This document shows positions 45,210-59,000 of a stretch of DNA of 64,000 nt, in pieces. A model generated the notes under the pieces. That model made no database searches and was not told where the DNA came from. It was given only the letters and a program-made list of their open reading frames with translations. How positions within the stretch are numbered: the stretch's first letter is position 1; each line of letters starts with the position of its first letter. The stretch is from positions 186,001 to 250,000 of the forward strand of contig ARRL01000001.1 of the NCBI GenBank assembly GCA_000385055.1, read 5' to 3'. The DNA comes from a gamma proteobacterium SCGC AAA168-P09 (GTDB lineage Bacteria > Pseudomonadota > Gammaproteobacteria > Magnimaribacterales > D2472). The translations under genes and the position numbers were made by a program.

Positions 45210-46003
45210 TATCGAGAACGCATTTTGGCTAGTAATCTTAATATTTCAATATAAAGCCAAATTAATGTAGCCATTAAAGCCATTGATCCAAAGTATTCCA
45301 TATACTTTGGAGCACCTTGTTCGGCTGATTGTTCAATGATATCAAAGTCCAGAACTAAATTTAATGCAGCAATAGCAACAACAAATAAAGAAATTCCAAT
45401 AGAAAAATTTCCACTTCCAGAAAATATCTCTGGCGTAGAGCCTGAGAAGAGAGAATAAATAAGAATGAATAAGTAAAAGAGAAAGATACCCATAGTTGCT
45501 GCAAAAACCATTAACAAAAAATTTTGATCTGGTTTAATAATTCCTGATTTATATGCAAACAACAATGATCCAGCTACAAAGAATGTTAAAGATACAGCTT
45601 CTAGTACAATTCCAGGAAACATGGTCTCAAAACTTAATGAAATAAAGCCAATTAAGAAACCCTGACCTGCAGAATATATTAACCATGTCTTGGGAGCGTT
45701 ATATGGCTTTGGTTTAATAATCCAGCCAATAAACGGAAAATAAAAACCAAATGTCATAACTCCTGATATCACCCCAGCAATAAAGCTGACCAAACCAAGT
45801 GTCATAACCAAGGGGTTTGTTGAAAAATTCCATGCTATAGATGCTGTTGTAACAAGTACAGCTAACATAATAGCTGTTTTATTAACCGCTCCATCCAAAG
45901 TCATTCTGTCTGAAAAGTCAGATGATCTTTCATTAAAGGCAGATGATCTTATTAAAGGATTGCCAGACTTACCAAAAGTATTAAGGGCCGAGTGATTAGA
46001 CAT
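45209..46003 (-). CDS. Bax inhibitor-1-like membrane protein (YccA-type relative)
   Basis: 264 residues. After a polar N-terminus (SSAFNERSSDFSDRMTLDG), about seven membrane helices follow, including GLVSFIAGVISGVMTFGFYF and SAGQGFLIGFISLSFE, and an acidic LVLDFDIIEQSAEQGAPKYM before the last helix. This matches the BaxI_1 branch (bacterial proteins like those of actinobacteria) of the TMBIM family, some members of which are pH-sensitive calcium leak channels. It may be involved in membrane-stress response; the exact role is unknown. Confidence 0.8.
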   Translation of the reverse strand: MSNHSALNTFGKSGNPLIRSSAFNERSSDFSDRMTLDGAVNKTAIMLAVLVTTASIAWNFSTNPLVMTLGLVSFIAGVISGVMTFGFYFPFIGWIIKPKPYNAPKTWLIYSAGQGFLIGFISLSFETMFPGIVLEAVSLTFFVAGSLLFAYKSGIIKPDQNFLLMVFAATMGIFLFYLFILIYSLFSGSTPEIFSGSGNFSIGISLFVVAIAALNLVLDFDIIEQSAEQGAPKYMEYFGSMALMATLIWLYIEILRLLAKMRSR

Positions 46004-46067
46004 AAAATTTCTCCTTAAAAGATATACATTAATTATGTATGGTCTTTATAACAAATTTAAACATATT

Positions 46068-47108
46068 TTAAAGGTTTTTAATCCATTTGCTTACTAGTTG
46101 TATTGCTTCAGAATGTTCCAGAGCTCTTCCAGACTCTGGCATCATAATTCCTGGATCAAGTGATTGCATTCTATAGAGTAAAATAGATTCTTCTGGGTTG
46201 CCAGGAACTATTGAGTATTTTAGGTTATTACTTGCTCTTCCAGTTGCTATAGGTTTTTTATAAAAACCAAGATTTATTTTTCTACTTTCATTAAAGTCCA
46301 GGTAGAGACCACTAGTGTCTGCCGATCCACCTTCTATATGACAATGACCACAATTAATATCTAGATAAGATCTAGCTCTATCATCTAAATTAGCATTTTG
46401 ATCTGCCCAATCAACCATCGATTTAATTGGATATTCACTATCAATCCAACCAAGTTTGTGCCATTTTCCTAACTGATTCATCGTTTCATCACCATAGGCA
46501 TAATCTACATTTAGATTTCTAGCTTTAGGCCCTATTGGGGTTATTGTTTTATTGATTTGATGACATTCCTTGCATTGGTTGATATTGGGAACTCTATACC
46601 TAACATCTTTAAGCTCTCCATTATTGTTGATAAATTTTGTTGGAATGGTTTTACCGGCAATACTTAAAAATGCTTCATCTTGATCTTTATTCCAGATATA
46701 GCTGACATTAGACCATTCACCATTTTTTTTGATAAGAAGTCTTGTTTCCAATAACTGAGAGGGTAAATTAGAGCTAGAATGTTGATTAAGATATGCAAAT
46801 GTTTTAATTAAGGCTGTTCCATCTGGAAAATCAAATACTCTATCAGGTACATTTTTAGCAAATTTGTTCTCAGGTATATAAATAAATCTAAGTTTATCTG
46901 CGTAATCTGAAAATAATTGACTTTCAAGAGTGTATGGAAGAACTCCTTTAGAAGGTAATTGAGAGTTCATATTTTTAAAAAATCCATATTCTGAAAGTTT
47001 TAAAGGCGGCTTCTTAGAAAAAATAATTTCATTTCTAACACCCTCATATGACTGTATGTTTAATGAGAGAATAAAATAAAATAAAAATATATTTTTATAA
47101 ATTTTCAT
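46068..47108 (-). CDS. Di-haem c-type cytochrome, SO2930/TIGR03806-like
   Basis: 346 residues with a signal peptide (about 1-20). Two haem-binding CXXCH motifs are seen: CKECH (179-183) and CGHCH (253-257). FPDGTALIKTFAYLNQ and TPIGPKARNLNVDYAYGD resemble a family of exported cytochromes that occurs next to a parallel beta-helix protein, as here. The N-terminal 170 residues have no haem. It is periplasmic and presumably carries electrons. Its start overlaps the beta-helix gene stop by 14 bp. Confidence 0.8.
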   Translation of the reverse strand: MKIYKNIFLFYFILSLNIQSYEGVRNEIIFSKKPPLKLSEYGFFKNMNSQLPSKGVLPYTLESQLFSDYADKLRFIYIPENKFAKNVPDRVFDFPDGTALIKTFAYLNQHSSSNLPSQLLETRLLIKKNGEWSNVSYIWNKDQDEAFLSIAGKTIPTKFINNNGELKDVRYRVPNINQCKECHQINKTITPIGPKARNLNVDYAYGDETMNQLGKWHKLGWIDSEYPIKSMVDWADQNANLDDRARSYLDINCGHCHIEGGSADTSGLYLDFNESRKINLGFYKKPIATGRASNNLKYSIVPGNPEESILLYRMQSLDPGIMMPESGRALEHSEAIQLVSKWIKNL

Positions 47109-48327
47109 TTAATATAACAGGCGGCAGAGGGTTTATTGCTCCCTTGTAGTCTATGTCATCTCTCTCCACTGGATCAAAAAAAGGAAGCATAAATTTGATA
47201 GGGTTAATTGTTAAAAAAGTAGCATCACCATTTTGACTCAAAACCATTTTTTCTTTATCCGGCTGACCAAAAATTATTTGTTTTAAAGGAACAATTCCAT
47301 CCCAAAAAATGTCTGGCATATTACCACCTGATAATTCATATAATATTTTTGCCAACTCTCCCGTTTTAAGATCAGGATTTAGACCTGATTTAGTAAAGCG
47401 ATTATTATGTATTTGAATATTTCTGGGATGAGGGTAATAGTTTTCATCATCAGTATCATAACCGTAAGTAACAACAGCAATATTAATAGTATCGTTCCCA
47501 CCAATATCATTATCAAAAATCTCTACATGAGAATTAGCTTGAATAATTATCCCTGTACCTCTTGGAACTTCACCGACAATATTGCCTTCAGGTGCAAAAT
47601 TATCTGTATTATTATTAATGGATTTATTTCTAAAGACTCTTACATGATGTCCGCCTTGTTGAGGGATGTCCGGCAAGTCAAATACTAAAATACCTCCAGT
47701 ATTATTTTCAGCATGATTATTATAAACATCAGCATAATAAGAATTCTCTATTTCAATTCCAGCCACATTGAATTCAGCCCTTGAATTCTTAACTATTATA
47801 TTTTCAGATTGACCAACATATATACCAGCATCGGAAGCGCCAATGGCAACGCAAGAATCTATAAGAACATTTTTTGATTCAACTGGATACAAGCCATAGG
47901 CACCATTTAATTCATCTGGTCCATTTGTCCACTCTGTTCTAATCCTGATGAAGTTAATATTATCGACCCCCTTAACTTTAATAGCATCACCCTTTGCATC
48001 TTCAACAGCAAAATCACGAAGCGTAACCCCGTTTGATGTTACTGAAAGCCCTTGGGCTCCAGAGAGTTGGTTTTTAAAAGATAAGATAGTTTTATTCATC
48101 CCTTCACCCTCAAGGATTAACCCATCAATATCAATCGATAAGCTATCTTCAAGCTGATATAAACCCTCGCTAATTCTGATAATATCTCCCGGACTTGCAA
48201 GAATTAAAGCTTCTTGAATTTCAGTGTAAGGGTCTTCAGATGGAGTAATAATTATAGTTTCAGAAAAACTATAAAAGCTTGTAAAGAGAAGAGCAAAAAA
48301 TCTAGATTGCTTCTGGAATCTTGTCAA
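47095..48327 (-). CDS. Secreted parallel beta-helix protein (TIGR03805-like)
   Basis: 410 residues with a signal peptide (about 1-23). The body is a right-handed beta-helix: repeats such as GVTLRDFAVEDAKGDAIKVK, AGIYVGQSENIIVKNSRAEF and AGIEIENSYYADVYNNHAEN, of the PbH1/NosD type. It is paired with the di-haem cytochrome, as in Shewanella and others. A carbohydrate lyase-like or structural role is possible; no catalytic residues could be assigned. It overlaps the ferritin-like gene by 26 bp at its start. Confidence 0.8.
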   Translation of the reverse strand: MTRFQKQSRFFALLFTSFYSFSETIIITPSEDPYTEIQEALILASPGDIIRISEGLYQLEDSLSIDIDGLILEGEGMNKTILSFKNQLSGAQGLSVTSNGVTLRDFAVEDAKGDAIKVKGVDNINFIRIRTEWTNGPDELNGAYGLYPVESKNVLIDSCVAIGASDAGIYVGQSENIIVKNSRAEFNVAGIEIENSYYADVYNNHAENNTGGILVFDLPDIPQQGGHHVRVFRNKSINNNTDNFAPEGNIVGEVPRGTGIIIQANSHVEIFDNDIGGNDTINIAVVTYGYDTDDENYYPHPRNIQIHNNRFTKSGLNPDLKTGELAKILYELSGGNMPDIFWDGIVPLKQIIFGQPDKEKMVLSQNGDATFLTINPIKFMLPFFDPVERDDIDYKGAINPLPPVILNENL

Positions 48328-49408
48328 AGGTCTCTAAAGGTTTTTTTAATTCAGTCCAATCACACTCAAAATCATCGGGAGCATGCTCATACTCAAGCAA
48401 TCCTAAAGCTTCAAATTTTGGTCTAACACTGTCAGTTAAAAGACCTATTCTTGAGAGATTTGGAATAACTCTAGAAAATAAGAAATTTCTAAACATATCA
48501 AAAGTTTTTGTGTTTAACTGAAATTCTCTTGCTTCTTCTTCAGACATTCCTAAAAATCTTTGTTCAGACTTTGTATTTATTAACCTCTCTCTAGATATAA
48601 CACAAGCCTCATATGCAAATTCAGCTCTATCCTCAATTTCTTCAGGAGAAAGTGTTTTTATAAAATCTTCAAGATAATTTATACCAAAAGTAACATGCCT
48701 AGCTTCATCTCTAACAACATAATGAAGGAGCTGTTTTAATAATGGATCCTTAGTAATGGACTTAAGCATTTGAAAGGCAGCAAGCGCAAGACCCTCTATA
48801 ATGATTTGCATACCAATAAACTTTAGATCCCATCTTTCATCGGTCAGAATTTTATCTAATAAAGTTTTTAATGCTGGGTTAATTGGATAATGGATACCAA
48901 TTTTCTCTTGAAGATACCTATTAAAAACTTCTACATGCCTAGCTTCATCAAATGTTTGCGATGCAGCATAAAGTTTTGCATTATAAGTAGGGGCACATGA
49001 TGCTAACTGTGAAGCAACAAGAAGAGCGCCTTGTTCGCCATGCAAGAATTGACTCATTAATTCAGCAGTAGAGTGTCGATCAAATAGAATCTTTTCTTCT
49101 TCAGATAAGTTTTGATATGCTTCTAGAGTTTCATGAGGAAGCTCTTCATCAGGCTCAATAATTTTTTCATTAGATGGGTGTGTATAATCCCATTGTAAAT
49201 CTATAGAGCCATTCCAATTTAATTCTTTACCAAGCTCATATAATTTTTTGATTCTATTATCAGCTATTGTGTAGTCCCAGTTATAGGAACCAGTAAGGGG
49301 GGTGTTAAATATTTCAACCACATCTTCAATTTGAAGTGGTGTTAGGTTTACTTCATCATCAAAATATAATAATTCTTTTGGTGGACCTGCCTGCTTAGTT
49401 ATTTTCAT
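48302..49408 (-). CDS. Ferritin-like di-iron protein (oxygenase/desaturase type)
   Basis: 368 residues. Two ExxH pairs complete a di-iron site: Glu125 (HGEQGALL), Glu155/His158 (DEARHVE), Glu205 (IIEGLAL) and Glu235/His238 (DEARHVT). This is the ligand layout of R2-like and acyl-ACP-desaturase-like proteins. No family-specific signal for ribonucleotide reductase (no radical Tyr context or RNR tail) is apparent. A di-iron oxygenase acting on a lipid or an amine is the best guess. The gene has its own promoter region with a 21-bp palindrome and leads the cytochrome and beta-helix genes. Confidence 0.78.
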   Translation of the reverse strand: MKITKQAGPPKELLYFDDEVNLTPLQIEDVVEIFNTPLTGSYNWDYTIADNRIKKLYELGKELNWNGSIDLQWDYTHPSNEKIIEPDEELPHETLEAYQNLSEEEKILFDRHSTAELMSQFLHGEQGALLVASQLASCAPTYNAKLYAASQTFDEARHVEVFNRYLQEKIGIHYPINPALKTLLDKILTDERWDLKFIGMQIIIEGLALAAFQMLKSITKDPLLKQLLHYVVRDEARHVTFGINYLEDFIKTLSPEEIEDRAEFAYEACVISRERLINTKSEQRFLGMSEEEAREFQLNTKTFDMFRNFLFSRVIPNLSRIGLLTDSVRPKFEALGLLEYEHAPDDFECDWTELKKPLETFDKIPEAI

Positions 49409-49430
49409 TCTTTATTCTATCTCCCTGTAT

Positions 49431-49451
49431 AATGTTTACGGTGTAAACATT
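49431..49451. promoter_or_regulatory. 21-bp perfect palindrome, repressor operator candidate
   Basis: AATGTTTAC-GGT-GTAAACATT: nine exactly complementary bases each side of a 3-bp centre, 23-43 bp upstream of the ferritin-like gene start. It overlaps a TATACA/ATTATA -10-like element on the minus strand. The layout fits a TetR-family dimer site of the kind that regulates lipid-desaturase genes. No regulator gene lies next to it. Confidence 0.7.
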
Positions 49452-49474
49452 AAAGAGTAATTGTAATATAGATA

Positions 49475-51244
49475 TTAGTTCTTGAAAAGTTTTGTTAACT
49501 CTTCAAGCAGAACCTCTCCAAGCTCTTCCGCTCTATTGATAGTAATTGCATTGTTATAGTATTTGCTAACATCATGACCAATCCCTATTGCCTGTAATTC
49601 TACAGGGCTTTCAGTTTCTATTTGAGCAATGATTTTTTTTAAATGGTTGTCCAGATAATCTTCTCTATTAGCGGATAAAGTGCTGTCATCAACCGGAGCT
49701 CCATCTGATATAACTATCAAAATTTTTCTTTCCTCATTTCTTTTAATCAAACGGTCATGCGACCACATCAAAGCTTCACCATCAATATTTTCCTTAAGAA
49801 GACCTTCTTTTAACATGGCACCAAAATATTTTCTTGCTCTTCTCCAGCTATTATCAGCACTTTTAAAAATAATATGTCTTATATCATTAAGCCTTCCCGG
49901 ATTCATAAAACTTCCCTCAGAAATCCATTTTTGCTTTGATTCTCCTCCTTTCCAGTGTTTTGTTGTGAAGCCAAGAACCTCTGTTTTAATTTGACATCTT
50001 TCAAGAGTGCTTCCAATAATATCTCCACATATCGCAGCTAAGCTAATAGATCTTCCCCGCATAGACCCGGAATTATCAATCAATAATGTAACAACAGTGT
50101 CTTTAAAATTAGTTTCCGTTTCTTGTTTATAACTTAAAGGATGTCCTGGCTCTGCTATCACCCTATGCAATCTTGCAGTGTCTAAAATTCCCTCTTCAAG
50201 ATTAAAGTTCCAATTAGTGTTTTGTTTTGCAAGCAAGAGCCTTTGAAGCCTATTTGCTAATTTACCAATTGTGGCTAGATGCGGTTTTATTAAATTGTCT
50301 AATTGTGCTCTTAGACGGATAGCTTCATCTGGAGTTGTTAAATCTTTTGCTTCAATAATCTCATCAAAATCAGTTGTAAAGATTGAATAATCAATTTTAT
50401 TAAATCCTATATAATCATTTTCAGGGTAGGATAAAGCATCAATCTCTTCTTCAATAGACGCGCCATCGCTTATAGCAGCAGCTTCTTCAACCAACTCTTC
50501 AAAGTCTATATTTATATCCTCAAGTGATATATCTGAATTTGTAGTTTTACTTTCTTCTGAAGTATCAATCTCTTCTTCAATATCATCAGTACTTCCAGGA
50601 GGCTCAATGAGACCCTCTTCTTGATAATCATCATTGTCTTTAACAGACTTTATAAGCTTAATAGCTTTTAAAAAATCTAAAGATACTTTTAAAAATTTAT
50701 CTTGATCATCAATATTTGCAATCAATTTATCTTTTACATGATCTAGATCTGTAGCTTCAAATCTTTTATTAAATTCAGCTACCAGCTCTTTTGATGTCGG
50801 CTTTAAATCAAAACCAGCTAGATCTTTTAACCACAAATTACTACACAAAGCCAAAAAATTTGAAGATCTCTTATCCTCTATATTTAAACTTCTGTCATCT
50901 AGATAATTAATAATATTTGTCTTTGAGCCCATATAAAGATTTGATCCTAGTATTTCCGTTCTTGACATCTCTAGTTCATTAAAGACAATTCTTGCGTCTA
51001 AGGTTAGCGGAAGATCATTTTTCTCATCATGAAATAAATACCAAAAGGATTGATAATCAGTTTCACCCCTCCATGATGGTAAACCTTTAGTTGATCTTGG
51101 TGTTGATGAAATGCTAGCTTGATTTAATAATGGAGGTCTTTGAGCAATTCCATTTTTAGATGAGATCTCTTTTTTCTTTGAGATTGATTTTATTGATGAA
51201 AGGGCTGCTTCATGAAGCCTGTCTCTATTTTTAACCCACCCCAT
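49475..51244 (-). CDS. CobT-like protein with VWA domain
   Basis: 589 residues. The N-terminal part ([20 protein letters not shown] and [19 protein letters not shown]) matches the CobT family. An acidic linker covers about 205-270. The C-terminal von Willebrand A domain begins with [14 protein letters not shown], with the MIDAS motif Asp390-Asn-Ser-Gly-Ser. CobT is a subunit of the aerobic cobaltochelatase (CobNST), but many bacteria carry CobS-CobT without cobalamin genes; in those, the complex has another client. It is 8 bp downstream of cobS. Confidence 0.85.
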   Translation of the reverse strand: MGWVKNRDRLHEAALSSIKSISKKKEISSKNGIAQRPPLLNQASISSTPRSTKGLPSWRGETDYQSFWYLFHDEKNDLPLTLDARIVFNELEMSRTEILGSNLYMGSKTNIINYLDDRSLNIEDKRSSNFLALCSNLWLKDLAGFDLKPTSKELVAEFNKRFEATDLDHVKDKLIANIDDQDKFLKVSLDFLKAIKLIKSVKDNDDYQEEGLIEPPGSTDDIEEEIDTSEESKTTNSDISLEDINIDFEELVEEAAAISDGASIEEEIDALSYPENDYIGFNKIDYSIFTTDFDEIIEAKDLTTPDEAIRLRAQLDNLIKPHLATIGKLANRLQRLLLAKQNTNWNFNLEEGILDTARLHRVIAEPGHPLSYKQETETNFKDTVVTLLIDNSGSMRGRSISLAAICGDIIGSTLERCQIKTEVLGFTTKHWKGGESKQKWISEGSFMNPGRLNDIRHIIFKSADNSWRRARKYFGAMLKEGLLKENIDGEALMWSHDRLIKRNEERKILIVISDGAPVDDSTLSANREDYLDNHLKKIIAQIETESPVELQAIGIGHDVSKYYNNAITINRAEELGEVLLEELTKLFKN

Positions 51245-51252
51245 AAAATTTA

Positions 51253-52218
51253 TTAATTAGTTATTTCAATATCAAAGCATCTTTGAAAATATTCAGCAAT
51301 AATTGGTTTTTCCAAATCATCACATTTATTCAGAAAGGTTAATTTAAAAGAATCGACGATTTCTTTAAATATTTTATAGTTCTGCGCCCATGAAATCACT
51401 GTTCTGGGAGACATAAGAATTGATATATCACCATTTTCAAATCCACTCCTTGTAAGATTCGCTAGCTTAATCATATTTATTAATATCTCTTGATTCTTAT
51501 TTGTATTAAATTCACTAACTTTTGATAGAACAACTTTTAATTCTTGATTTGCATCTAAATAATTTAACGTTGAAAGGATATGCCATCTATCCATTTGTCC
51601 TTGATTTATTTGTTGAGTTCCATGATAGAGACCAGTAACGTCTCCGAGTCCTACAGTGTTTGTTGTGGCAAATAGCCTGAATGATGGATGAGGTTTTATA
51701 ACTTTATTTTGATCAAGGAGTGTAAGTTTGCCCTCAACTTCTAAAATTCTCTGGATCACAAACATTACATCAGGCCTCCCAGCATCATACTCATCAAAGA
51801 CCAATGCCACAGGATTCTGAATAGACCATGGAAGCATGCCTTCTTGAAATTCGGTTATTTGCTTACCATCTTTTAATTTAATTGCATCCTTACCAAGAAG
51901 ATCTATTCTGCTAATATGACTATCTAGATTAATTCTTACGCAAGGCCAATTCAATCTAGCAGCAATTTGCTCTATGTGTGTTGACTTTCCTGTCCCATGA
52001 AAGCCTTGAACCATAACTCTTCTATTATGATTAAAGCCAGCAAGAATTGAGAGTGTTGTCTCTTTATCAAAAATATAACCGTTATCTATTTCAGGAACCC
52101 ACTCAGTTTTTTCTTCGAACCCTTTAACTGACATCTTAGAATCAATATTAAATATTTTTGATACTTCAACTTTACGACTTGGTTTATTTGGTAATTCTAT
52201 ATTTTTATTAATTGTCAT
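51253..52218 (-). CDS. CobS-like AAA+ ATPase (MoxR-related)
   Basis: 321 residues. The N-terminal helical piece ends in [20 protein letters not shown]; the AAA+ core has Walker [19 protein letters not shown], Walker [17 protein letters not shown] and sensor [18 protein letters not shown] followed by [14 protein letters not shown]. CobS and MoxR ATPases act with VWA partners to insert metals or remodel proteins. Here the partner is the CobT-like protein next to it. No CobN, the large chelatase subunit, is in the window. Confidence 0.88.
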   Translation of the reverse strand: MTINKNIELPNKPSRKVEVSKIFNIDSKMSVKGFEEKTEWVPEIDNGYIFDKETTLSILAGFNHNRRVMVQGFHGTGKSTHIEQIAARLNWPCVRINLDSHISRIDLLGKDAIKLKDGKQITEFQEGMLPWSIQNPVALVFDEYDAGRPDVMFVIQRILEVEGKLTLLDQNKVIKPHPSFRLFATTNTVGLGDVTGLYHGTQQINQGQMDRWHILSTLNYLDANQELKVVLSKVSEFNTNKNQEILINMIKLANLTRSGFENGDISILMSPRTVISWAQNYKIFKEIVDSFKLTFLNKCDDLEKPIIAEYFQRCFDIEITN

Positions 52219-52357
52219 TGCTTAATCATTATAAACTTAGATGGCCATCATACTTTTTGAAATATGAAAGTTCTAGTTTTTTTATAAAACATGTAAGATG
52301 AGCAAATATATTTTAATCAGCTATATAACAATTCTTCACCTGGAGCTTTAAACAAAA

Positions 52358-53242
52358 ATGGATGAAAAAAGAAATCTTTTAGAAAAATCTTTAAATTTAT
52401 TCACCTTAAATAAAGTGGATAGAGATATCTATAGCTGGAATGGAAAAAACGTTGGCTGGGGTAGGGTTTTTGGTGGTCAGGTTATGGCTCAAACTTTGAT
52501 AGCTGCATATAAAACAATCGATGTGGAGCATTATGCCCATTCCTTCCACTCTTATTTTTTAAGACCTGGTGATATGGAAAAACCAATAATCTTTACTGTT
52601 GATAGGATAAGAAATGGAAAAAGTTTTTCTACAAGAAATGTAAAAGCACTTCAAGATGGGGAGGCTATATTTAGTTGCTCTATTTCATTTCAGAAAGACG
52701 AGAAGGGTCTCGAGCATGAAATTACTATTCCTGATGTTCCGGCTCCAGATGAGCTTAAGGATGAGATAGAAAATAGAGAGGTTCTTTTAAAAAAACTTAA
52801 TATTGATAGCAAAGATATGCCCATGTTTTTAAGACAAAGAGAGATAGAAATGAGGCCTGTTGAAATTCAAGATTATTTTGAGCCTAAAAGGATGCCTCCA
52901 TTTAAAAACACATGGATAAGACCAAAAGGAAAATTACCATCTGACCAAACAATACAACAAGCATTCCTGCTTTATATATCTGATATGGGTCTATTAGCTG
53001 CTGCAAACAACTCAGTTGGGGTAAATTTCTTAACTAAGAACCTTCAAAACGCTAGCCTTGATCATGCAATCTGGTTTCATAAAAAACTTGATTTAAATGA
53101 TTGGTTTTTATATTCAATTGACAGTCCAATAACACGCAATGCAAGAGGTTTCTCTAGAGGGTCAATATTTGCTAAGAATGGTGAGCTGGTTGCATCTTGT
53201 GCTCAGGAAGGCTTAATCAGACTTTGGCCCGAAAAAAAATAA
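52358..53242 (+). CDS. tesB: Acyl-CoA thioesterase II
   Basis: 294 residues, close to E. coli TesB (286). It has two hotdog domains: WGRVFGGQVMAQTLIAA with HSFHSYFLRPGD in the first, and SDMGLLAAA, with LDHAIWFHKKLDLNDWFLY, then SPITRNARGFSRGSIFAKNG in the second. It cleaves acyl-CoA to fatty acid and CoA. It is divergent from cobS (140-bp gap) and converges with hemE, 5 bp apart. Confidence 0.93.
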   Translation: MDEKRNLLEKSLNLFTLNKVDRDIYSWNGKNVGWGRVFGGQVMAQTLIAAYKTIDVEHYAHSFHSYFLRPGDMEKPIIFTVDRIRNGKSFSTRNVKALQDGEAIFSCSISFQKDEKGLEHEITIPDVPAPDELKDEIENREVLLKKLNIDSKDMPMFLRQREIEMRPVEIQDYFEPKRMPPFKNTWIRPKGKLPSDQTIQQAFLLYISDMGLLAAANNSVGVNFLTKNLQNASLDHAIWFHKKLDLNDWFLYSIDSPITRNARGFSRGSIFAKNGELVASCAQEGLIRLWPEKK

Positions 53243-53247
53243 AGTAA

Positions 53248-55988
<2,741 letters not shown>

Positions 55989-56012
55989 TTAAATATAATT
56001 GAAATATCAATG

Positions 56013-56021
56013 TGTTATAAT
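56013..56021 (+). promoter_or_regulatory. Extended -10 promoter of gltB
   Basis: TG-T-TATAAT: a perfect TATAAT (56016-56021) with the extended -10 TG (56013-56014), 20 bases before the ATG at 56042. The -35 region 17 bp upstream is weak, as tolerated by extended -10 promoters. It lies in the 92-bp gltD-gltB divergent gap. Confidence 0.65.
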
Positions 56022-56041
56022 TGCTAAAAAACATTCTATTT

Positions 56042-59000
56042 ATGCCTGGATTATTTAAAAAAAACGAATTCAAAGACAACTGCGGTTTTGGTCTAGTTGC
56101 AAATATTAATGGAGTTAAATCGCATAAAATTATTACTAGCTCAATAAACGCGCTTGTTAGCATGACACACAGAGGCGGTGTTGGCTCTGATGGCAAAACA
56201 GGTGATGGTTGCGGGTTATTATTTGATATTGATCATCAGTACTTCATAGATATTATTAGCAAAGAACAAGGGATTGAGATTGAAGAAAATTTTGCAATAG
56301 CACAAGTTTTTTATAAAGAAGACCTTATTAAGACCCTTCCAAAAATAAAGAAAATTCTTAAGAATGAAAATCTTCAACTTATTACACACCGTCTTGTTCC
56401 CACTCAAGAAAAAATCTTAGGAAAGATAGCATCTGAATGCATGCCTCAAATATATCAATTATTTATAAAGCCTATGAATAAGGATTTTAGTCAAGATATT
56501 TTTGAAACAAGCTTAATACATGCTAGAAAATTTATTGAAGAAATATATATGGATGATGAAGTTCTATACGTATGTAGCATGTCTTCTAAGACAATAGTTT
56601 ATAAAGGTCTTATGTTGCCTAATGCAATCAAAGAGTTTTATATTGATTTAAATCAAGAAAATTTTAAAGCATCCACATGTGTCTTTCATCAGAGATTTTC
56701 TACAAATACAAGCCCAAGATGGCATTTAGCTCAACCTTTTAGACTCCTTGCACATAATGGAGAAATAAATGCAATTAGAGGAAATAGAAATTGGGTTAAA
56801 GCTAGATCATCTAAGTTTTTAACTCCATTTATTCCAAAAATTCAAAAGTTCAAGGAACTTGTTAATGAAACAGGCTCAGACTCATCATCCCTTGATAACA
56901 TGATTGAACTTCTTGTTAAAGGAGGAGTAGATATTTTTAGAGCTATCAGAATGGTTCTTCCCCCTGCTTGGCAAAATATTCAAACACTTGATCCAGATGT
57001 AAGAGGATTTCATGAATACAATTCAATGCATATGGAACCGTGGGATGGTCCTGCTGGAATTGTTATGGCAGATGGAAAATGGGCTATATGCGTCCTAGAC
57101 CGAAATGGTTTGAGGCCTGCTAGATTTCAATTAAGTAAAGATAACATTATAACTATTGCTTCTGAAACTGGAGTAAATCCAATTGATGAAAAGGATATTG
57201 TGAAGAAAGGAAGAGTAAAGCCTGGAGGTATGTTAGCAATAGATACATCAAAAGGTATGATTTTTGATGAGATGTCTATCGACAACAACCTTAAGCAAAA
57301 ATTTCCTTACAGGAAATGGTTAAAAGAAAACGCAATATATATTGAATCAAGGCTAGACTCATATGAAGGTCCAGGACTTAAAAAATTTGAACCATCTAAA
57401 TTTTTACAATCATCAAAACTCTTCCTCTTATTTAAAGAAGAGAGAACATCGGTTATAAAGCCGCTAGCTATAGATTCTCAGGAAGGTACAGGGTCTATGG
57501 GTGACGATACGGCTCTAGCAGTCATGAGTAAAATGCATAGACAAATATATGATTTTTTTAGGCAGCAATTTGCTCAAGTAACAAATCCTCCCATTGATTC
57601 TTTGAGAGAAGCAGCGGTAATGACCCTTGAGACCTGTTATGGTCCTGAGCTTAATATATATGAAGAAACACCAGATCATGCTAAAAGACTTGTAACAACC
57701 TCACCTGTATTGTCTTATAGAAAGTTAAATTCAATTTTAAACAATCCTTACTTTAAATCTATTGAAATTAATTTATCTTTTAGTGAAAACTCTAACCTTG
57801 ATACCGCAATCAAGAAACTCCAAGATGAAGTTGTTGCTAAAGTTAAAAAAGGAGCATCAATAATACATTTAATTGAAGATTTACCGCAAGAAGGTAACTT
57901 ACCAATTAATGCATTATTAGCAGTTGGATCTGTTCATCAGCGTCTTGTAAAACTTGGTTTAAGATCTGATGCAAACATAATAGTTACATCATCTTCTGCT
58001 AGAGACACACATCAGATCGCATGCTTAATAGGTTTTGGTGCAACGGCCGTATATCCAACTTTGGCATATCAAACAATACTCGATCTTACTCATAGGAATG
58101 AATTAAAGGGTGATGCTCATGAAAATTGCTCACGCTACAGAAAAGGAGTTAATAAGGGCCTTTTAAAAATTATTTCAAAAATGGGTATCTCAACTATTTC
58201 AAGCTATAGAGGTTCTCAACTTTTTGAAATAGTTGGACTTGATAAAGATGTGGTCGATTTATGTTTTACTAATACAGAAAGCAGAGTCAGAGGTAAAAAG
58301 CTAAAAGATTTAGATTTAGAATTAAGATCTCTAAATGAGAACGCACGTTCAAATATTGCTGATATGAATGTTGGAGGATTGCTTAAGTATATTCATGGTG
58401 GTGAGTATCATACTTATAACCCCGAAATAGTTAAAAAACTTCAAGAGGCGGTTAATTCAGGTTCAAATAATATTTATCAAGAGTATGCTTCACTAGTAGA
58501 TAATAGACCACCAGCAATGTTACGAGATTTATTAAAAGTTAATCCTGGTAAAGAAAAAATTGACATAAATAAAGTTGAATCGCAAAAAAAGATATTAAAT
58601 AGATTTGATTCAGCTGGAATGAGTTTAGGCGCTTTATCGCCTAAAGCTCATGAAACATTGGCCGAGGCAATGAATTCACTTGGCGGACGCTCTAATTCTG
58701 GTGAAGGCGGAGAGGCTGTAGAGAGGTATGGAACTCTCAAAATGTCTAAAATTAAACAAATAGCCTCTGGAAGATTTGGTGTAACTCCACACTATCTAGT
58801 TAATGCAGAAGTGCTTCAAATTAAAATTGCTCAAGGTGCAAAACCTGGCGAGGGTGGTCAATTACCTGGTGGTAAAGTTAATAAGCTTATTGCAAAACTC
58901 AGATACTCAACACCAGGAGTGACTCTTATATCACCACCACCACATCATGATATTTATTCTATTGAAGATTTAGCCCAATTAATTTATGACTTAAAAGAGG

